Positions 13,301 to 25,900 of a DNA stretch of 64,000 nt are shown in pieces. Source of the DNA: Phoronis australis (Eukaryota; Phoronida; Phoronidae); contig NMRA01000673.1 of NCBI GenBank assembly GCA_002633005.1, positions 4,635-68,634 of the forward strand. Reading direction: 5' to 3'. Position 1 is the first letter of the stretch. Each line of letters starts with the position of its first letter. The notes beneath the pieces were generated by a model. The model saw nothing but the letters and a program-made list of their open reading frames with translations. It ran no database searches and was not told where the DNA came from. The translations under genes and the position numbers were made by a program.

Positions 13301-16300
13301 TTACCTGTGGCAATCAGACCTGTCAATTTGAAGGGTGTAGCTCAAAATTTTAGTTTGCACCTAATGACCTTTGACCTATTTCATCTGATTGGACGACCCG
13401 ATTACTTAGAAAAGTAATTTTTAAAATTGTCATGTTGACTTATACCTGTGCACCGAATTTGAAAAAGATAGCTTTAAAACTGAATTAGGAGTAGTATTTT
13501 GAAAGTTATATGACCTTTGCACCAAACGACCTCTGCCGGTGCAATATGGAATATGATTATATAACCAATCAAAATTTTTATACTGTCAAAAGTCATATGC
13601 TGAATTTAAAGACCATACCTGCACCCAATTTGGAGTTATTAAGCCTCAAAGTTAGTCGGAAGAAAAATAAGAATAAGAAGAATAAGAAGAATAAAATTGA
13701 AGAAAACCCAGGAACAACAGTACTCAGCGCTTACACGCGCAGAGTAATAAGAATAAAATTGAAGAAAACCCAGGAACAACAGTACTCTGCGCTTACACGC
13801 GCAGGGTAATAAGAAGAATAACAATAAAATTGAAGAAAACCCAGAAACAGCAGTACTTTGCGCTTACACGTGCAGAGTAAAAATTACTCTGGAATTATCT
13901 GTCACTCAGACATTGGGTTCTAAGAGTTAAGATATACATGATAAGTAGAAGATGGTAATTCACGCGTTGTGAAATTCAACACATTTTGCAAATTGCTTGG
14001 TTTTGGATATAATGAAATTATACTTAAGCTATGGTCATTTTTGTGTATTGAAACAAGTATCTACTCAAATGAAGAATTTAATTCAATTAAAGTAGAAAAC
14101 CTGTAGAAATCGAGTTTAGACTTTAAGCCAAACTATAGACACCTGGGTCTCGTAAGCATGTCTCGGTAATAAAGTTAAACAAAAACAGAACATACTGAAC
14201 GTAGCCAAACGAGGACAACAATTTCATTACCCAACGTGTTGATTTCAACGTCCAAGATAAAATCTCCAAAACGGTGTTACAGTTTTCTTAATTATTAATT
14301 CGTTTTCGTCGTGCGTAATTTTTTATCATTTTCTCAAAAAACAATATTTTTATTTTGCTAGGTTCTTATGCGAAACTTAACGGTTTAAAACAACCTCTGA
14401 TAGCGTTTTGGAGAAATGTAGAGAACATAGTATTGGGAAAATTCAAATGAATTCCATCGGTCATTTATGTGGTGTGGTACACTATGATGTTGTGAACGCA
14501 ACCTTTCTAGGGAACCCTAGAATCGTAACGTATCAACAGATCGAATTTGTGACAATAACCGGACAGTTGCCAATCATANATAACCAAGGGGCCCTACAGA
14601 TACACGATACACATCATAAGGTAATTTAATATTGATATTTATACCTCAAGTAAAGCTTTACATATTTTCGCAAGAAGAAGTATCCACACCTCCTTGTGAG
14701 AAGGAAGTTAACTACAGACCAGGTTCCAATAGGCCCATGTACAGCATAGGACTACCTGACATCGTCCCACAAATGCAACCCTATTGGTAATTCCTATTGG
14801 TAATTCCCATTATTCAGTCGTTGCAGGCTCATGATGTTCAGTGAGGTTCAACAGAGTTCAAAATATTTTGTTTTTTGCTTAACAAAGATCTGAACAAAAA
14901 TCACTTACTTTGAATTTCGACGGTGCCGATACACTCACACTTTCACTGTGCCATGTATCGCCTTGATTTCCAGATTTATCGAAAAGTATGGTCTCTGCCC
15001 CGGACGACGAAATTAAGACGAGGCTCAGATCTCCCATGTTGCTGCCATACATGTTGTAATCAAACGAGAAACAATAGGTATTTCCTGCAAACCGAAATGT
15101 CAAAGGCCACATAAAATTTTACAAACAACGAATTTAAATTCATGGGGATGGAAAATGTACATGTATATTGACCACAAAAACACCTCACAAACTACACACA
15201 CTTTTTAAAGTATACAAACGTGCTTGTCGTCTCCAGCTAGATATTTCTTAAGTACATCTCACTGAGCTAAAAACACATTCTTTATAGTTTTATTGTTGCA
15301 TTATTCTTCAGCAAATCTTTTCATTAAAAAACGACAATTCCAATTATTTACAACTTGTGTTATGTTATGTATTTGCTTGTCAAACAGTTTCATTTACCAA
15401 ATATCGATAACAAGGGGCATTGAGTATGGTTCACACGTGTGTATCACATTCCTATTCTTGCATATTCTTTGGAAGCAGTAGTGGGGGGGGGGCTTACACG
15501 TGACGTGCGTGCAAGTACGTGAAGCAGTAACGTGATTAAGAAACAAGCCTGCAGCGTAATCAAGCTACCAGAAGGCAGGACGCTTCCGTAATGACCCATC
15601 TTGGCACGCCTGTTTACGAATCTTGGGATTCGTTTATTTCATATTTTACAGAGAAATTACAATTAGTGACGCATGCCTAATTGAAATGCACATGACGTGT
15701 ACATGTATATAACCCTGTAACTATACACGTTGAGAGACGGAAAAAATCTACTTGACGCTATTAAATTATAAAGTTTGACTTACACTGTAAAAAAACTGCC
15801 AGATGTATCAATGTCAGAATTAACAAAGCCTACTGTACATTTCCACTGCCTCACCTTTGATGAAGGGCGTCTGTAGAACAGCGACATCGCCGGGTCTCCG
15901 TTGTGTGGCCTCCACGTATATGTAACCCGACGAATGGGCGGGGTCGTTGGCGTTAGGACCGGTACCCCATGATGGCGTACCACCCTGTCGGATAATGACG
16001 AGTTTAGGTTATGAATACAAAGACACGCAAAGCATTTACGTGCACGACCAGTGTTCAATGCAGCTGAGAAACTTTAGGTATGTATTTTCTCCGAGGAATG
16101 AATGCTCCAATATTATAAATGGTGGTTGTGCGGGACGAAGTGCCCATCGCAATGAAAGTAGCCGGGGGCACCTCTTCGTCAAAGAAGTGTTCGTCCGTAA
16201 AAGTGTAGTTGACAATGGTACTCGTACATAAAATGTTTGGATATAATTTGACAAACACCTCTGTTTCGATGACCGTTCGAATAGGACAATTTCAATTCAA

Positions 16301-19300
16301 TCAAGAGTGGACTTTAAACAGGATGCAATACCACGATTGTCAAATTGCAAATCTAATAAAAACACCTGCCACGACAACAGGAAACAAATAACATTTTTCA
16401 CTCTCGCACATACACACTCATTCACACACTTCATCATTTAATAGAAACACCTCTAAAGAGTATGAATTCAATATATGGCAGAATTATTGCATGGCAATAC
16501 TAAGTCTCTCCCACATTCTCATGCTATTGTTGTCCGATTTTTTGTTTTTAAAAATCAAATATTGTATATTTAACATATTTTGACATGAATAACTTCAAGG
16601 TAGACCAAACTAGATGTAACTGCTGCTGGTTACGTATATAAATAAAATATTGGGCGACGGTGATAACACAGTTAGTTAAGAAGGAAAAATTCAAGAGAAC
16701 TCAAATTGAAAAATATGAAATCATCAATGATTATTTTGACATCTTCCTTATAGGAACAGCAATCTTTGCACTACATCACAACAGAAAAAACATGTGTTCA
16801 CTAGTCTCCACTAGATTAAAGTAGAGACATTTATCTGAATTAACGATCCTCATCTTATACTGTATAGCAAAGACTTAATACATGTATATACACTATGTTA
16901 TGCAGCAACATATACTTAAGAGATTTAATGCATGGGTCGAGGGGAAGTGTAAAGGGCAAGGAATAAATTTCTGGATATCTTTTGTGAGTAATGCTGGAAC
17001 AAATTTTCATAATTGTCTGTTTTTTGTAATGCGTCTGTAATTTTTTTTTCTTTTGCAATTTTATTGTAGTCTAAGAAAATGTTATTCCTGCAGCCAACCA
17101 ATCGCTGATGACCTTGATCAATTTTGTCTAGCTTTCCTTGTTCATATATTCCGAAGTAAACGCCCAGACGTTTAAGATTTCTTTTTGGCCAATAACACAT
17201 TTCCTCAAGTTCAGACTGGTGTCCTAAAACATTCCTTCATATTTTTTCTTATTTAATTTAAGTCCAGACACGCCACCAAATCTTCTGAGAAAGTTAACGC
17301 ATTCTGTCCCAGATATTTTACGCTGAAAAAATGAGATTGTTTCATCAACATACTGGGCTTATTTTGACTTCATGACCTTCAATACACAATCCTTTGACTA
17401 AGGGGTTATTTCAAACGCAGTGGCTCATGATCTCCACAGATGTAATAAATACTTGACTACTTATATTGTTCCCTTGACGAAAGCCTCTCTTGACCTTAGT
17501 AAATCTGTTGTTTTGAACACAAGACACAATATTGTTATACATTGTTTTTAGCCGTTGAATAAGTTTGGGAGCAAATCTAAAGGACAAAAGGGTTTTCAGA
17601 AGAAAGGACCAATTGTAACTGTCAAACCTTTTATTAAAATCTAAGACTGTAGTTTGTTCATTAAGATTAATTTTGTATAATACGATATTATGTCCTGCAT
17701 TAGTCTAATATCTTGACCAATAAATCGTTTTGAAGCAGAAGTTGGGTCTGGATGGATAAACTCATCAATGTACATGTAATTATTTTGTCGATTGGCAACA
17801 ACCCTTGTAAATAGTTTGTAAACACTATTCAATTACAAAATTGGTCGCTTATTTTCCAGATTTGTTAATCCATCTGTATTTGTAGTTTTTTTGGGATAAA
17901 TGCAATTATAACTCTTTGTCCTTTGGAGTTTGATCATCTTCTTTTTTTAAAACCATAATTAATACATTCCAAATGTTAGTGTTTAATTTGATCCCAAAAT
18001 GTTTTATGAAATTAGTATCGTAAACTATCATTGTCTGGTGTTTTATTGTTTAAAGCACCATAAAGGTCGTCCTGTGTGACCTCTTGCTCTTTAATTGCCT
18101 GTCTTATTGCAGTGTTGAGTGTTCTCTCAAGTGCTTTCATGCGTGAATCGAAGTTCGCAACCATGCCACTTGGCATGGTTGAGTGATGACTTACATTGTT
18201 AGACTATTGTTTGTTTATCAGCAGCTTTCCTGAAGGCTTCTATCTACATTTCCATTGGTGTTATATAATCACCTGTCAGGGGATTTGGGTGTGCCACTTC
18301 TTGGTCAAGTCATGACTGAAAACAATTTGCTCTTCACGGCAAGTTACCACTTTATCTTTATCTTTATCTGATAAATTCTCCAGCCTTTTCTCCGCGGCTT
18401 GTTCCACACACAGGTACCAAAAACTCTTCACACACTTCCAATAAAAAGTATTTTTCAAGAAAAACGACAGAGCTGAGCACACATGCACGTTGGCATCTTT
18501 ATTATCTCGCCTGGCTATGAAGTCACTGGCTGAATCCTTTCAGAACATCAAGTTTCCTCTACAAAGGACGTCTTTACTGACATTCACATAAGAAAGAAAC
18601 TATCCAAAATTTGAATACAAACGCATAGACAAGGAGTTTTGAAAAAAGATTCGGAATCATCCGAAATACACCTACCTGGAGGGGAATCCAGTCAAATTGA
18701 TCCTCTTTGTTCTGTTCCCACGCGCAGAGTTTGGAGTCGTCAAAGTTGCACGTGACGGATGTGTCTGGAAATTCATGTGATATTAGTCACCAAACCGCTG
18801 CCACTGGTCGCGCTCTGATAGAAATTTAACATTACATTCCTCTAATTTACAAGTGCTCAAATAGGTTTAGCTAAGCAATTATGAACGAATCAGTCTCAGA
18901 ATAATGAGTTAGCTTGTAAGCAAAGAAACTATGTCAGTAACTAACAATGTGGTTTTTCAGAAACTTCGCACTTTTAATCACCTAAGACTTAACAAATTTT
19001 CAAAAAATAGTTGAGTTGAGGGGAAGGCCATATAATTGAGTTAATCGCATGCTGTTCAAAATAATGTCAAATGTCTTCGGCAGCAAGAACATTTAAGAAC
19101 AAACAAGGCTCGAACGAAAAATTGATAAAATGGGAATAACAACCCCCAGTCAGAAGCTAAAAAACAGTGCAGGTTGTCTGATGTCATTTGAGGTGCATCA
19201 GCCATGCGCAGGCCTCAACAACTGCATTACTTTTTGATGTATTAATTCACCGTCAGAATGACTTATTGTCTACGTCAGTTTATAGAAAACCCACATTCTC

Positions 19301-22300
19301 AGGTGTGTACCTCAAGTGGGATAGTTTTGCTCCAAAAAAGAACAAAACAGGTCTGGTCAATGTTCTGCATAATCGCGCCTTTAAGATATGTAGCAATTTT
19401 GACTTGTTTGACCTGGAAATTGAATTTTTAAATAACCTCTTGATCCAAAATGGTTACCCTAAAACGTTTATTAAATCCTGCACTGACAGATTTTACGTAA
19501 CCAATCCAGGACACCTGCTGAAGTTTGTCATGGGCCTGAATTGAAGATAGTACACATTTCTCAATCTCCCCTATTTAGGTAATTTGAGAAGGGTTTAGAG
19601 TAATAAACCGAAACGTTGGATAGATATGTCGTTATTTACTTACGCGCTAATTTTAAAGTTCGTGCTTCTGTTCTGGCCTAAATCAAATGTGTCAAAAATT
19701 ACATCACTCGAATCTGAGGAAGATATCTATGAACCGGGGTAATGAACAATCTCTTTACTGAAAAAATGGACACCCATTCATCCGTGAATAGTTATACATT
19801 GAAAACAAAGTTAGTGATCTTTTCTGCGGGACAAATTTTAATTTCTTCCCGTTGCGTGGGTAACCTGGGTAGAAGTTGCGCTCCTCGCGTATAATTGTTC
19901 ATCTCCCAAGTATCGAGAAAAACACGGATTGAACTGATGTCGATGTACATGGAAAACGTGCTGTCGTGATCGTCATCTATGTGTTAAATTAAGATCTCGA
20001 CGCTCCATGCTTGCGTTGGAAAAAAAAACTTCCTTCGTCTATCACACATCAGACAAGTAATCCAGCAAAGATAAATTTTAACTACCTCTTTGAAAATTTC
20101 GAAAGTTGGTTTACTTTTGCCACAGGTCCAGTTGCAAAAGCAAGTAAAGATCTGGTTGGAATATAGGTACCAAGCCAATGTTACAAGTGGTTATTCAAAA
20201 TGATCCGTGCGCATTCCACGGTGGAGGTTTTCCCACGAGCCACATGGTGTATGAAAATGAATTTCAAATTTCTCATCTAGTGGGAATGTACGATTTCCAA
20301 AAATCCATCGGTATTTGACGCATGCCCGACATGTAATTAAGCAGTTGTCGAACGTTGGTGTAGAAAGCAGGGAACAAAAAAAAAACTGCTTGGAAAGTTT
20401 AAACACACATCAAACACTGCACTTGTTTCACTTAGAGTTTATGATTCGCAGATTTCGGCTGCAAGCCTACATATAGGCTCAACGCCAAAGCTACCATGTT
20501 ACCGTATTCATCGAGGTTTAATGTCGTAAGTGCATGGTAGTTGTGAAGGGTAACGTACAATCAGTGAGGGTGTCGCAATTGCTTCCCTGGAACCCTGCCC
20601 AGCATTCACATGTCGGTTGAGACCCGGCCAACGAACACGTGGAACGTGAAGGACATTTCAAACACGGGTCTGGAAGGTAAAAATAACATCCAGTAGATTA
20701 CGGATAAATAGCCCATTGGTGGTTATACGTATTGTATTTGTATCACCAATTGTAGCTGCAATGCGTTCTGTATGATCTAGATACTAGTTACGTTTTTGTT
20801 CACGTTAATGAGGAATAGTGTTGTTAAGGGTTACAGTTGCTTCTGGCAAGCCACGTAGCGTCATTGTGGGAAGAACATGGAACATTAATTATACACGATA
20901 ACTGGAGTGCCAATAAAATACACATGCACTTAACTCCCTAAAATAACCGAAAAAAGTTTCTCTATCACAAACAAACAAGCTTGAAGAAGATGATCTTGTC
21001 TAAGTGCCAATACCCATCATGGATCCTAACATTTTTACTTAAACGAGCAAACATTTCTTCAAAAAATAAATAGAAAACGCGAACTGTAAAACATGCATAG
21101 CAACACCAATAATAACTATGTTTTAAATCATTAATGGTTTTACCCAGGTTCGTAGTTGCACGTGCAGTGAACGAAAACCCCTTGCTTGATAATGCACCAC
21201 CGTGGGTATTGAATATCAGCATCATCTCCGTTGCGTTGTGGTCCAGAAACGTGTGTGCTTGTTGTGGTGCTTGCTCCATATGGCCGCAGTACCTGGTAAG
21301 AAACAGCAATGTTGTAGTAATACAAATAGAGGTAAGTGGGCGCCCAAAGCCCATCGTATCACCTTGAGCGTTTGATTTTAAAAGTACATTGAACTCGCAA
21401 AACCTGACTCAAAATCATGTAGGCCTACTTTTTGACTCACGAGTGGGTATTTATGTGGAGTCTGCAGTGGCTGGTCTTGGATTTCGGGGAAAGATGGTCA
21501 AACCACATAATTCAAAGTAAAGGTTCATATGGATTCCAAGATTTCTCTGAAGGGGCCCAAGCTCAATCAAATAGGAAAATAGGAGAGTAATGCCAAGAAA
21601 CGATATGCTGGCGGCCTAGACGTCGTCATAGAGAACAAATCAGATGCAGTTGACGGTTGACCCATGGAAACGGCTTAACCAAAAGCGTAACGGGTATGAG
21701 TTGTTTGCAACGCGACAAGGGAGTCAATTGAGTATGATACTGCACCTTGTGCAGTGACGGTTGTGGCTGCAGCCCGGGAGGCTTTCCAATTCATTTACAT
21801 GGAAGAAAATGCCGCCATTTCGGTTGCGCATTGTCACAGCGTGTTTTTTACTTCGTCTCGGCTGGGTTAAAAAAGAAGCAGCGGTGCCGTGGAACTTCAC
21901 AATTAGACCGGACCTCATGCAGGTTATGTAGACAGGCTGCCGTATGTATCGAAATGAAAATAATATTTTAACATATTTACAGATACTATCTCCAATATCA
22001 TAACTGCAATAAACATGCCTTCAAACACAAGACACAACTTTCGACTCAGGTCATCTACTGCGATGGATTTGGTCTTATAATGCCCCTTAGTCAAACTTGA
22101 TGTCACCATCGAAAGAACTGACACTTCTTCATTGCTTGAGACCAGATCTACAACTTGTCTCGTCATGGAATGTCATTTCTATGTGCCGATAACGGTTTCA
22201 ATGAAAAAATCGCCAGTTGCAAATCCCCAAACCACATCATGCCTGGGTGTGATACAAAATTAATCCGGTGAGATATCTTAACTAAAATATCGGTACATGG

Positions 22301-22915
22301 AGTGAACGGCAGTTCATAGTTCTGATTTATATCTGTGAAGCTCTATAATCTAGTCAACTCAATGTTTCGAAAACAAATAACTTCTTACCGAGTCGTCAGG
22401 TATGACTAACGTGTTGGGCGACTTGAGCAACGTTTATATGATGGTGTTTACACCCTAGTGTATGTTTACTGTACACTCGTGTGCAAATTTTACATGGAAC
22501 GTGTATTTTTGCCATACGAATGTAGATAAATTCGGGTTTAAAGTGACATCCGAATGCATAATTATACCACCTTCAGCTGTCATGTAAATATAAATATAAA
22601 TTTACACACGTACATATGTACACGTGGAGAATGTGAACCCGACACCAATTTACGAATGGCTGTAAAACCAATATCCAACTCCGCCAAAAGTTCCAGTACA
22701 AAATTATTTCTGTTACCTCATCATTCCATAAAGCAACACCACTTCCCTTTAAACTTCCAGAAGATTCTCTTTTGTCATGCGTCGTTTGGTAAGGTCTTTT
22801 GTTGAAATGCTAATGCCGCCGCTGCTGTTGCTGCTGTTGCTGCTTGCTGCTGTCGCACCGCCGCTACTGCTGCCGTTGCTGCTTCTGTTGTTGCTGCTGA
22901 TGCTTGTGCTAGTGG

Positions 22916-22970
<55 letters not shown>

Positions 22971-25900
22971 AGCTTAATCGAATACCAGTATCATGCTGTT
23001 GAAATAAAAGCGCAAACAATGCTTCGGGCGCGATCGTTGATACCCGACTTCCACCAGTAAATCTGGAAGAGGTCGCTGTAATTGGGAAATCTCGAATTTA
23101 GCCTTCCAAGTGACGGCTTCGTGTAAGTTTTGGGCAGCATGAACTACCACGTAATCGACTGTGGCCATGCAAAGTACACGTACGCACTGGGAACAGCAAA
23201 TCACTTGCTTACATGTATGTAACTCCTCCAGGTAACGTTACAAACAGCGCGGTTACCAAATCATGTATGCACTAACAATGTTGGGTTGTCTTTACTCGTT
23301 GTAATATGCTCGTTGAATACTTGGAAAAATGAGTAGGCCCTTAGAGTGGCATCTCCTATTTGACAATTTTCATACCAGACTTCGTCTAGTACTTAAAATG
23401 TTTTGCCACAAGTCCTTCAATCGTTCCTACTAAATACCATACTTGACGTTACGGAGAAAGTTCCAGATATCAGGGTCTCAAAGGTACTTGGATTCAAGGC
23501 AATTATTCTAGAAAAATGCTCGTTCTACTAGCTAACGTTTCCAATATCAACTTTGCTCCGAAATTTATAGAGCACTGAGAGCAAATATTGCTTTTTCCCT
23601 ATACGAACGCGATGTAATTTTACATTTCCACTCGGGGGTGTAGTACGGTGTATATTTGCACAACCGTATGAAATTACTGGATATCAATTAGGCTTTAATC
23701 GACAACTGTGGGGAAAGACCTCCTACCTTCAAGCAGTGCATGTAGTTTCATTTCGTGACACAAGTAAGACATATAGTCCGATGGCTTAGTCAAAAGCATA
23801 TAAAGGTTGAAAAATTGTTGTTTGGGACCGTGGAAAAGGGGGGTGGGGTGGGTTCTTGAAATGAGCAATGAATGTCAACCAGAGGGGCAATCTGTAGCGA
23901 AAAGGGGACCCAAATTCAAATTGAAATTTGTGGGAGAACCATTTGCAGTGAACGGGACCCTGGCTCCGTCAGCAGTGGTTGCCTCACACGAGAAGTAAGG
24001 AGCTTCAAATACGATCTTTCAGAAGCGGGTTTGTGAGGACATACAGAGGACATAATCTTCCATTACATTGTTAAAAACAGTGGTTTGTCTACCCAGCAGT
24101 TGTCAACATATAACTTTGTCAATAAATTCTGAGTACAAAACTTGACCGTTAATAATCACTGAAAGATAAATGTATTTCCTATAGCGTACTGTTACCATTT
24201 GAGCAAAGCTGGCCTTCAAAGAGCTTTATCACAACTTGAGAATAAGACTTGTTTGCTGTATGGAATGTTGACCTATTCTAGTATCAACGAGACCTCTCGT
24301 CTCCTATGCAAGGGGGAATCAACAATTGGTCTGAGTTCAAAGCCACTTACTCGGATTTCACAACAAACTGGTGTAAAATCGAATGGCAAGCGTTCTAACT
24401 TGGAGGTCAGACCACAAAACAGATATTGGCCAGTACCTCAAGACTAGATGACCGCGCCGAAATATTTGGTTGGCCAGACCTAAATGTATAACGCATTGAC
24501 CGTGCTCAAACACAATTCCCGAACAAATAGTCAATTTTGAGCAGAAGAAACAAACGGGTACGAAAAATTAACACTAGATTTCACTTGAATCCTTCGTGAT
24601 ATTCGGCTCAAAGCGAGTCCCTGAGGAAGTCCGGCTGTATATTGTGCTCTCCGACCAACTAAGCGCAGGCCATCGTGTTTTGGTTTCAGCCGACTAGTTT
24701 TTGGGTGAGGCCATCGCGCTTTGAAGTCCGCACAACTCGCCTAATCAACGACCATTTGGTTTTGCTGACTGGTTTTGAAGTCCGTCAAGTGGTTTTGAAT
24801 TCTGCCCAATTGTTTACCACACTTCATATGGGTTGACGTAAAATCCTAGTGGTGAGAGCTGTGCATGGTCACGTGGGAAGTGTCAGGTGATACTGTCTGT
24901 ACTCTCAATTCGTGCCCATGAGAGTGAAATACTAAATCTACTATGAACTGAGACGTCTCCTTAAAAGCTATTAGATCCAGATACATACTCGTGTCGCTAA
25001 ACAAACAAGGTTCCATGTGACCAGAGTTCCAATAACATTTTGCACCTATGAGACAAGGGGTCTTGAAAGCATTAGGACTAGGTAAATATTCAGTCCAGCA
25101 GTCTCAGTATATAATGTGCAAGGCCAATATTTCGACAACGAAACTCTCCGTTTGTTAGACAATCCTTGGAGATTCTTCTAGCATTATGTTACGGAATGCA
25201 GCTTCAAATCATTAACAGAAACTGATTACATACTTGACACCCTTTTGTCCAATCAGGTTTGCATTTATCTCCAGGCTGTGGACACATTTGTCACTGGCTG
25301 CGTCATCAAACACTTCAAAGTCATCAAAGGTAACAATGATTCCACTGTTATTTTTCTGAGGCCCCTGTGGTGTAGAATTGACAGTAGACAACATGAAGCA
25401 GCTGGTCAGTCAAAATGTACAAAGTACTTCTCAGCAACAAGCAGTTATCTTTTAAGACGATCACCACTTTTGCGCAAATGAGTCTCAATTGATTTTCACA
25501 ATTTCTTGTTTGGAGCTTCGTACCAAATTTCTAAGTTTCGTGCAACAGATCCCTGGTCTCTTGGTCTCTAACTTGCACTCCATTCTTTGTTGAAATTTTC
25601 TCTTCTAGTTTAATGAGAGAAAGTGCTTTTCTACGATTGCCCATTAGTGCCGTGAACACATAAAATTTGAATCTGTTAATACGGATTGCCAATCTGTAGT
25701 TACTGATTGACAACCCATTAATACACCTTCGGTCGTGCGTTATAGTCGTCAGAGAGAATAAGGGAGCTTATCCGTGAAAAATGCCGTCTGGGCCTTAGTT
25801 ATGACTAAGTTCTGGAGGTGTCGTTGTCAGCAAATCACGGTGTGTTAACAAGCAGGCGAACTCTTCAACGCCAACTTCGAAACATACGGGGTTATTTCTA

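Noticed and set aside
12560-13640. CRISPR-like array
   Set aside because: Units are ~430 bp and diverged, in animal intronic DNA, with none of the short exact repeats and unique spacers of CRISPR.
13510-13824. Lys/Asn-rich frames
   Set aside because: They come from the tandem aagaat and 65-75-bp repeats.
22777-22977. Poly-leucine reading frame
   Set aside because: It is the translation of a CTG-rich microsatellite in an intron.
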